This document shows positions 1 to 4,023 of a DNA stretch of 5,739 bases, piece by piece. The DNA comes from Mogibacterium sp. (GTDB taxonomy: Bacteria > Bacillota > Clostridia > Peptostreptococcales > Anaerovoracaceae). The stretch lies in NCBI GenBank assembly GCA_017434685.1, contig JAFREV010000146.1:1-5739 (forward strand), in the 5' to 3' direction. The notes beneath the pieces are model-generated. The model searched no databases and was not told where the DNA came from. It saw only the letters and a list, made by a program, of their open reading frames with translations. Every line of letters begins with the position of its first letter. Positions within the stretch are counted from its first letter, which is position 1. A program made the translations under genes and the position numbers.

Positions 1-1592
1 AGTCTGAAGTTAGGAATTCCGAGTGTCATCATACCGCCCGGTACAGGATTCTTCTCGAATACGACAGGGCTGTATCCCTCGATTGCGAGGAAGTATGCAC
101 AGGACATTCCTGCAGGACCGGAACCGATGATGGCGATTTTCTGGTCAAACTTCTCTCTTGTGGTGGAAACCATAGGCGGAACATATCTGTGCTCTGCCTC
201 GAGATCCTTGGCTGCGATGAACTGCTTGATGTCATCGATAGCAAGAGATTCGTCGATGGTTCCTCTTGTACACACGTCCTCGCAGTATTTGCAGCAGATA
301 GCTCCGCAGACAGCAGGGAACGGGTTGTCTTTCTTAATCAGCTCGAGAGCCTCTCTGTATTCGCCTCTCGAAGCCATGTCGATATATCCCTGAATAGAGA
401 TGTGAAGAGGGCAGGCTGACTTACATGGTGCCGTACCTGTAGGCCATGTTTGGATTACGCCGTTTTCGTTCTTGTAGTTCCAGTTCCATTTCTCTTCCGG
501 CCAGAAGTTGGTGTCAGGAAGCTCCTGCTTAGGGTATTCAACTTCACCGTGCTTTGTGCAGAGCTTCTGTCCGAGTCTGACAGCGCCTGCAGGACAAACC
601 TCAACGCACTTGCCACATGCTACGCACTTCTCAGCATCAACTTCTGATGCGTATGCGGAAGCGGACATGTTAGGTGTGTTGAAGAGCTGTGATGTACGAA
701 GAGCGTTGCAAACTCCGATTGCACAGTTGCAGATAGCGAAGATCTTATCCTCACCATCGATGTTTGTAACCTGGTGTACGTAACCCTTGGCTTCTGCAGC
801 TTCGAGAATCTCGATAGCTTCATCATAAGTGATGTCGTAGCCCATGCCGGTCTCTTTGCAGTAGTCAGCAAAGTCGCCGAGGCCCATGCACCAATACTGC
901 TTGATGTCTCCGGAACCTTCACCTCTCTCTTCCTGCTGTTTACGGCAGGAGCACATACCGATACCAATCTGGCCTTCGTATTTCTTGAGCCAGTAGGAGA
1001 TGTGCTCTACATCGAGAGATTCGCACTCTGCAGGGATGGCTTTCTCTACAGGGATTACGTGCATTCCGATTCCGCATCCGCCTTTGCCTACCATTTGAGT
1101 GATGCCTGCGAGCGGAAGGTAAGTCATACGCTCGAAGAAGTCTGCTACCTGTGGTGTCTCCGGCATAATCTGGTCTCTCATGACCATAATCTCTGCTGAA
1201 CCCGGTACGAACATGTCGAGCACATAACGTCTTTCATGGTTTGGATTCTTACCGTCAAGGTTTTCGCTGTGCCACTCTACGAGACCGAACTGTCCGAGTG
1301 CCTCGAGAACTGTTTTGAGGTGCTCATCGTCATAACCCGTGAGCTCCTTCATTGTTGCGAAAGTCCTTGGTTTACGTTTGCCCATCTTGAGCGCTGTGTC
1401 GAGACAGTCGTCAGCGATGTTCTGACCGTATCTTCTGACGATGTACTGGTATCCGCAGTCGATTCCCCAGTACTCAGGCGAATCGTGGGATACTTTCTCA
1501 AGACCAAGCAAAACATCCTTGCGATCGGTGATGATCTTTGCGAGTTTGAAGATCTTCTCGTCGCGAGTCAATACTTTCTTTGCTTTTGCCAT
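1..1592 (-). CDS. Multi-[4Fe-4S] FAD/NAD(P)-dependent oxidoreductase, C-terminus beyond the window
   Basis: The first 530 residues are present; the gene runs off the left edge. Seen in order: an N-terminal region of about 210 residues opening MAKAKKVLTRDEK; a cysteine-rich stretch with C214-x-C216 (MCSCRKQQEERGEG), C235, C245, C288-x-C290 and C295; a ferredoxin motif C323-x2-C326-x2-C329-x3-C333 ending CPAG; a second cluster region (C390, C394, C429, C433, C434, C437, C441) resembling the helical Fe-S domain at the N-terminus of GltD and dihydropyrimidine dehydrogenase; then an FAD-binding Rossmann motif GSGPAG at 490-495 followed by VFEKNPVPGGMM. Proteins of this architecture pass electrons between NAD(P)H, flavin and Fe-S clusters in the cytoplasm of anaerobes. 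The substrate cannot be inferred. The ATG at 1592 is preceded by GAGAGGG. It lies 46 bp downstream of tetR on the same strand, so it is probably co-transcribed and controlled by it. GltD itself is unlikely because of the long N-terminal extension. Confidence 0.88.
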   Translation of the reverse strand, partial: MAKAKKVLTRDEKIFKLAKIITDRKDVLLGLEKVSHDSPEYWGIDCGYQYIVRRYGQNIADDCLDTALKMGKRKPRTFATMKELTGYDDEHLKTVLEALGQFGLVEWHSENLDGKNPNHERRYVLDMFVPGSAEIMVMRDQIMPETPQVADFFERMTYLPLAGITQMVGKGGCGIGMHVIPVEKAIPAECESLDVEHISYWLKKYEGQIGIGMCSCRKQQEERGEGSGDIKQYWCMGLGDFADYCKETGMGYDITYDEAIEILEAAEAKGYVHQVTNIDGEDKIFAICNCAIGVCNALRTSQLFNTPNMSASAYASEVDAEKCVACGKCVEVCPAGAVRLGQKLCTKHGEVEYPKQELPDTNFWPEEKWNWNYKNENGVIQTWPTGTAPCKSACPLHISIQGYIDMASRGEYREALELIKKDNPFPAVCGAICCKYCEDVCTRGTIDESLAIDDIKQFIAAKDLEAEHRYVPPMVSTTREKFDQKIAIIGSGPAGMSCAYFLAIEGYSPVVFEKNPVPGGMMTLGIPNFR

Positions 1593-1638
1593 CTTTCCCT
1601 CTCTTTCTTGTGACAATTTATACTTGTACAATTAATAC
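1593..1638 (-). promoter_or_regulatory. Short tetR-oxidoreductase gap with ribosome binding site
   Basis: The 46-bp gap is AT-rich and ends in a purine-rich GAGAGGGAAAG just before the oxidoreductase ATG, a strong Shine-Dalgarno. It has no terminator hairpin, which favours read-through from tetR. It contains the 8-bp palindrome TTGTACAA (1624-1631), whose role is unknown. No convincing -35/-10 pair is visible. Confidence 0.5.
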
Positions 1639-2217
1639 CTACTTTGCGGTGATTCCGTTGACGAGGATGTAGGCTACATCAGCCAGAGCCTCTTTGTACG
1701 AAATCCCATTTTTGACGAGCACGTCTCTCTGGAAGAACTGCTCGATGGTTGACCTGAACATCGTTTTGAAGATAGGGATGGATACATATCTCAAAGAGCC
1801 TTCTTCGATTCCCTGCACAAGGAGAGACTCTATGGCTTCCCAATATTTATCACGACATTTTTTCCAGTGTTTGTACACGGCAGGGTATTTCTCCTTGAGC
1901 ACGTGCAGCTGACGCAGGTCGTTGTTGGTATATCTGTCAGGGACAAGGCTGATAATTGCCATGAGCTTATCCGGTATGGTGAAGTACTCGTTGTTGACTA
2001 TTTCCTGCTCGTCGGCGAGCGCGTCATCAAAAAAACGGTCGATTGTTTCAATCATAATCGAGCGTTTGTCCTTGAATACCGTATAAATAGTTTTTTTGCT
2101 CATGCCTAAAGAACGCGCAAGGTCATCCATGGTGAATTTAATGCCCTTGGTGTCGAACAACTTAGCTGCTTCGTCAAGAATGCGAGTGCGTAGTTCTCTC
2201 GCTGCGTCCTTTGTCAT
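1639..2217 (-). CDS. TetR/AcrR-family transcriptional regulator
   Basis: A cytoplasmic one-component repressor of 192 residues, a normal length for TetR proteins. Residues 10-53 form the typical DNA-binding domain: RTRILDEAAKLFDTKG, then the helix-turn-helix TMDDLARSLGMSKKTIYTVF at 29-48, followed by KDKRSI. The remaining helical part (about 55-192) would bind an inducer; it is not diagnostic of any ligand. Start choice: an ATG at 2223 is also in frame, but the GAGGG Shine-Dalgarno abuts it with no spacing, while the ATG at 2217 lies 6 nt after GAGGG, so 2217 is preferred. The gene stands first in a probable operon with the Fe-S flavoprotein. A perfect inverted repeat between its promoter and ribosome binding site suggests autorepression. 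Confidence 0.93.
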   Translation of the reverse strand: MTKDAARELRTRILDEAAKLFDTKGIKFTMDDLARSLGMSKKTIYTVFKDKRSIMIETIDRFFDDALADEQEIVNNEYFTIPDKLMAIISLVPDRYTNNDLRQLHVLKEKYPAVYKHWKKCRDKYWEAIESLLVQGIEEGSLRYVSIPIFKTMFRSTIEQFFQRDVLVKNGISYKEALADVAYILVNGITAK

Positions 2218-2239
2218 TTTCATCCCTCAGATAATGATG

Positions 2240-2263
2240 CGGAAACTATTTTAATAGTTTCCG
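2240..2263. promoter_or_regulatory. Inverted repeat, likely TetR operator
   Basis: Perfect 11-bp arms CGGAAACTATT and AATAGTTTCCG are separated by TT. The site lies between the predicted tetR transcription start and its Shine-Dalgarno, about 16 nt downstream of the -10. Size and symmetry fit a TetR dimer operator. Assignment to this TetR protein is inferred from position. A further GGAAAC direct copy (minus strand, 2262-2267) partly overlaps one arm. Confidence 0.7.
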
Positions 2264-2278
2264 TTTCCTACTGATTAG

Positions 2279-2307
2279 ATTTTATCATCCGCATATATGT
2301 AAAACAA
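2279..2307 (-). promoter_or_regulatory. Predicted promoter of tetR-oxidoreductase operon
   Basis: On the minus strand TTGTTT (2302-2307) and TAAAAT (2279-2284) are spaced by 17 bp. The -10 carries the extended TGA directly upstream (TGATAAAAT), which compensates for the moderate -35. Transcription would start near 2272 and run through the inverted repeat into tetR. Confidence 0.6.
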
Positions 2308-2373
2308 GGCTTTCTACTTATTATTGTATGTATTTTTATGTACTTTATGCGAGCGATTAAAAGCAGCTGGGCA

Positions 2374-2961
2374 CTATTTGAAAATCATTGTTCCGAAATC
2401 TTGAGTTCTGTGGAAATCAGGCTTTTCCGTCAAGATGGGGCTCCATGCGAGATAATGTCTGCAGGCGGTCTTATCTCCGCACTTGTAAACATTGGCCTTG
2501 AGAGTACCGGTGAATTTATAAGCCGGATAAAAGATTTGTATAAATGAGAGAGGTATTCTGTAATATACTTCCCATCCGTCTTCGGTCCTATCGCTTCTGA
2601 TATCGAAAAGCTCCGAGAAATCGGAACGGTACAGGGCGGTGTTGTCCGATGCGTTATGACCGAATCCTACATAAAGACAGCCGTTCGGATTGATTTCAAA
2701 GTTGAAGTAGCGATTCCCCGGCATGAAAAAGAATTCCATACAACTGTCCTCATAGACCGAAGAAAGAGGCTCCGTGTATTCTGCGCGGATATCCTTTTCG
2801 ACAGCCCTAAGATGAACGTACAGATTATCTTCGTCATAGCAGAACTGAGCGAAGCAGCGTACTCCGCAGTCAGGCTTCCACTGAATTTGATCTGCCTCAA
2901 GTTGAGGGATGCCTGCCCAATCAATATTTCCATTAACTGCTGTGATGTAATATTCCTTCAT
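2374..2961 (-). CDS. CBM9-like (carbohydrate-binding family 9-like) protein
   Basis: A complete 195-residue protein that resembles the stand-alone family related to carbohydrate-binding module 9 and DOMON-type beta sandwiches. Supporting stretches are DEDNLYVHLRAVEKDIRAEY (43-62), the conserved-looking DSCMEFFF (72-79), YFNFEINPNG (85-94), GWEVYYRIPLSF (129-140) and the C-terminal WSPILTEKPDFHRTQDFG (173-190). It opens MKEYYITAVNG with no signal peptide or membrane segment, so it probably acts in the cytoplasm, unlike modules attached to secreted xylanases. A ligand is not established; sugar binding is a family-level guess. The start has only a weak Shine-Dalgarno (AAAGAAATCAGCA). It is on the same strand as tetR but 156 bp upstream of it and has its own promoter, so it is probably a separate unit. 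No strong terminator is seen after it. Confidence 0.82.
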   Translation of the reverse strand: MKEYYITAVNGNIDWAGIPQLEADQIQWKPDCGVRCFAQFCYDEDNLYVHLRAVEKDIRAEYTEPLSSVYEDSCMEFFFMPGNRYFNFEINPNGCLYVGFGHNASDNTALYRSDFSELFDIRSDRTEDGWEVYYRIPLSFIQIFYPAYKFTGTLKANVYKCGDKTACRHYLAWSPILTEKPDFHRTQDFGTMIFK

Positions 2962-3028
2962 TGCTGATTTCTTTAATAAACATCTGCATAATACAGACTT
3001 TGTTGTAGCTGATGATAGTGTATAAGTA

Positions 3029-3056
3029 ATTATAATAAATTTACGGATATGAGCAA
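3029..3056 (-). promoter_or_regulatory. Predicted promoter of the CBM9-like gene
   Basis: On the minus strand a perfect TATAAT (3029-3034) lies 16 bp from TTGCTC (3051-3056), a weak -35. This implies a leader of about 60 nt before the ATG at 2961. A second TATAAT (3060-3065) lies further upstream in the same AT-rich stretch and could be used instead. Confidence 0.45.
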
Positions 3057-3097
3057 TTCATTATAAAAAATTACTGGAATTGAGAGCGCATAACGGT

Positions 3098-3103
3098 TAT
3101 AAT
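3098..3103 (+). promoter_or_regulatory. Possible -10 of the tRNA-Val gene
   Basis: A perfect TATAAT lies 35 nt before the mature tRNA 5' end, a sensible place for a tRNA promoter. No good -35 is found at 16-18 bp; TTGAGA at 3080-3085 is only 12 bp away. Only the -10 is supported. Confidence 0.35.
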
Positions 3104-3138
3104 TGAAAACGCCGACGCAGTAGCCGGTGCATATATGA

Positions 3139-3214
3139 GGTCTATTAGCTCAGTTGGGAGAGCGACAGGGTGACAACCTGTAGGTCATTGGTTCAAGTCC
3201 AATATAGGCCACCA
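3139..3214 (+). tRNA. tRNA-Val (anticodon GAC), CCA encoded
   Basis: All arms fold: acceptor GGTCTAT with ATAGGCC (one G-T pair), D stem GCTC/GAGC with loop AGTTGGGA, anticodon stem ACAGG/CCTGT with a 7-nt loop GTGACAA, variable AGGTC, T stem ATTGG/CCAAT with loop TTCAAGT, discriminator A, and an encoded CCA. The loop gives anticodon GAC, reading the valine codons GUC and GUU. G at position 32 is less usual than a pyrimidine there. It is a lone tRNA with no others in the window. Its 3' end is next to a gene remnant, a common setting for integration events. Confidence 0.95.
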
Positions 3215-3217
3215 AGC

Positions 3218-3242
3218 AAGCCGCAAGGAATTGCGGCTTTTA
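3218..3242 (+). terminator. Intrinsic terminator after tRNA-Val
   Basis: A perfect 9-bp stem AAGCCGCAA/TTGCGGCTT with a GGAA loop begins 4 nt after the tRNA CCA. It continues into a short T-rich tail (TTTTAT, counting the stem end). GC content and position fit rho-independent termination of the tRNA transcript. Confidence 0.8.
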
Positions 3243-3287
3243 TCATTGAGATTAAATTGGCCTGCAATAGATAAGAGCTACCGATAA

Positions 3288-3328
3288 ACTACCCAGAAAA
3301 CTACCCGGAAAACTACCCAGAAAACTAG
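3288..3328 (+). repeat. 12-bp tandem repeat, about 3.4 copies
   Basis: Three consecutive 12-mers, ACTACCCAGAAA, ACTACCCGGAAA and ACTACCCAGAAA, are followed by a partial ACTAG. Just upstream (3277-3287) is a decayed copy, GCTACCGATAA, that is one base short. In the frame of the following winged-helix fragment the repeats read Thr-Thr-Gln/Arg-Lys, the low-complexity linker typical of AlbA_2/RecG-like ATP-binding proteins. The repeats are therefore old coding sequence, not a regulatory array. Confidence 0.8.
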
Positions 3329-3503
3329 AATGATTGTTTTGGATATGATCCGCAACAACCCTACAATAACACGAGATGAGCTTTCTCAGAGAATAGGCAT
3401 TACGCCTGACGGCATAAAGTATCATATCTCAAAACTTAAAGAAGCGGGCATAATAGAAAGAATCGGCGGAGATAAGGGTGGTTATTGGAAAATAAATGAC
3501 TGA
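3288..3503 (+). pseudogene. C-terminal remnant of an AlbA_2/RecG-like ATP-binding protein
   Basis: The open frame begins right after an in-frame TAA (3285-3287) and reads TTQKTTRKTTQKTR. It then gives a 57-residue winged-helix piece from the ATG at 3330: NNPTITRDELSQRIGITPDG, IKYHISKLKEAGIIERIG and GDKGGYWKIND. This matches the usual ending of Schlafen/AlbA_2-domain proteins often annotated as ATP-dependent DNA helicase RecG-related: a TTQK linker followed by a winged helix ending in a G-rich GGYW motif. The roughly 300-400 residue N-terminal domain is missing; only about 70 bp separate the open frame from the tRNA. The ATG at 3330 has no clear Shine-Dalgarno, and the repeat copy just upstream carries a one-base loss. 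The winged helix itself is well preserved, so a small expressed DNA-binding protein is not excluded but is less likely. Confidence 0.72.
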
Positions 3504-3538
3504 ATGTATTGAAGTTGATAATCCTTTGATTGATTAAT

Positions 3539-3565
3539 AATTGTGTCAACAGTGTTGACACAATT
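3539..3565. terminator. Perfect 12+12 bp palindrome between convergent genes
   Basis: The arms AATTGTGTCAAC and GTTGACACAATT flank the spacer AGT. The site lies between the 3' end of the AlbA-like remnant (plus) and the 3' end of the XRE gene (minus), so a bidirectional terminator is the simplest reading. T-tracts on both sides are poor (TTGTATTATG to the right; TTATTAATC on the minus strand). A protein-binding site is possible; each arm also contains a TTGACA-like hexamer, but no -10 fits it. Confidence 0.5.
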
Positions 3566-3609
3566 GTATTATGTGACAATGCTACGAGCAGGAATACTCG
3601 CTTTATAGT

Positions 3610-3852
3610 CTAGCGGATTTCCTGCTCAAGTTTTTCAAAATATGTTGTTGAGAAGAACTCGGAGAGAGTGATTTCGAAACCGTCACAGAGTTTCTTTATT
3701 GTGACAATTCCTGGATTGCTACTCTCTCCGTTCAGGATGCTCTTAATAGTAGCTTGCGGAACGGCAGCAACATTTGAAAGATGATTTGGCGTCCATCCTC
3801 GTGTGTCACATAATTCATATATTCTTTTTGCTACAGCTTCTCTTGTATCCAT
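3610..3852 (-). CDS. XRE-family helix-turn-helix regulator
   Basis: A small DNA-binding protein of 80 residues, nearly all HTH_3/Cro-CI domain: AVAKRIYELCDTRGW (6-20), recognition region TPNHLSNVAAVPQATIKSILNG (21-42), then NPGIVTIKKLCDGFEITLSEFF (46-67) and an acidic tail. It matches a compact, widespread Clostridia type with no extra sensory domain. Start choice: GGAG (3859-3862) lies 6 nt from the ATG at 3852 and only 3 nt from the ATG at 3855, so 3852 is preferred. A GTG at 3876 is in frame but lies within a palindrome upstream of the Shine-Dalgarno. It is divergent from the LRR surface-protein gene. Two matching palindromes in the shared region suggest that it controls itself and probably its neighbour. 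Confidence 0.9.
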   Translation of the reverse strand: MDTREAVAKRIYELCDTRGWTPNHLSNVAAVPQATIKSILNGESSNPGIVTIKKLCDGFEITLSEFFSTTYFEKLEQEIR

Positions 3853-3863
3853 CATTTTCTCCA

Positions 3864-3877
3864 AGTGATATATCACT
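3864..3877. promoter_or_regulatory. Operator-like palindrome O1 before the XRE gene
   Basis: AGTGATATATCACT is a perfect 14-bp palindrome. It ends one base before the GGAG Shine-Dalgarno of the XRE gene, so it falls in its leader. It matches O2 at 12 of 14 positions. Binding by the XRE protein is inferred from position and symmetry. Confidence 0.65.
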
Positions 3878-3905
3878 ATGGATATGATAGAAAAGAATGG
3901 TAAGT

Positions 3906-3931
3906 CATATTAGTGATAGTTCACTAATATG
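3906..3931. promoter_or_regulatory. Operator-like palindrome O2 in divergent promoter region
   Basis: Perfect 11-bp arms CATATTAGTGA and TCACTAATATG flank TAGT. The core AGTGATAGTTCACT (3912-3925) is the second copy of the O1 motif, with centres 48 bp apart. Its right half covers the -35 of the plus-strand promoter for the LRR gene. It also lies in the region where the minus-strand XRE promoter should be; candidate hexamers there are too weak to name. Confidence 0.68.
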
Positions 3932-3948
3932 CAATTCTTGTGTATAAT
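3920..3948 (+). promoter_or_regulatory. Predicted promoter of the LRR surface-protein gene
   Basis: TTCACT (3920-3925, four of six consensus bases) and a perfect TATAAT (3943-3948) are separated by 17 bp. Transcription would begin near 3955, giving a leader of roughly 70 nt. The -35 lies inside palindrome O2, so a bound repressor would block RNA polymerase. Confidence 0.6.
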
Positions 3949-3967
3949 ACGATTAATGGTGTAACTC

Positions 3968-3998
3968 AAGTGTAACCGTAAAGGAAGTTGTTGCACTT
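3968..3998 (+). other. Possible leader hairpin of the LRR gene
   Basis: AAGTGTAAC (3968-3976) can pair with GTTGCACTT (3990-3998) over 9 positions with one G-T pair and a 13-nt loop. GTGTAAC also occurs twice with an 11-bp period (3959-3965, 3970-3976). The hairpin ends 12 nt before the Shine-Dalgarno region (GAGGTTTAGGA) and does not cover it. It could stabilise the mRNA or be chance. Confidence 0.3.
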
Positions 3999-4023
3999 AC
4001 AATACTAGATGAGGTTTAGGAAT

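Noticed and set aside
620..1199. Open frames on both strands (620-967 minus, 774-1199 plus) inside the oxidoreductase
   Set aside because: They lie in other frames of a clear Fe-S flavoprotein with conserved cysteine motifs and have no recognisable protein features.
1236..1613. Plus-strand open frame of 125 codons opposite the oxidoreductase N-terminus
   Set aside because: It is antisense to a well-supported gene and has no ribosome binding site or family resemblance.
2656..2967. Plus-strand open frame opposite the CBM9-like gene
   Set aside because: The minus-strand frame carries the conserved family motifs (DSCMEFFF, YFNFEINPNG); the plus frame looks random.
3288..3328. Short tandem repeats considered as a CRISPR fragment or iteron array
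   Set aside because: Units are 12 bp and contiguous with no spacers, and they encode the TTQK linker in frame with a winged helix, so they are coding remnants.
3554..3580. TTGACA in the 3539-3565 palindrome as a promoter -35
   Set aside because: No acceptable -10 hexamer lies 16-18 bp downstream on either strand.
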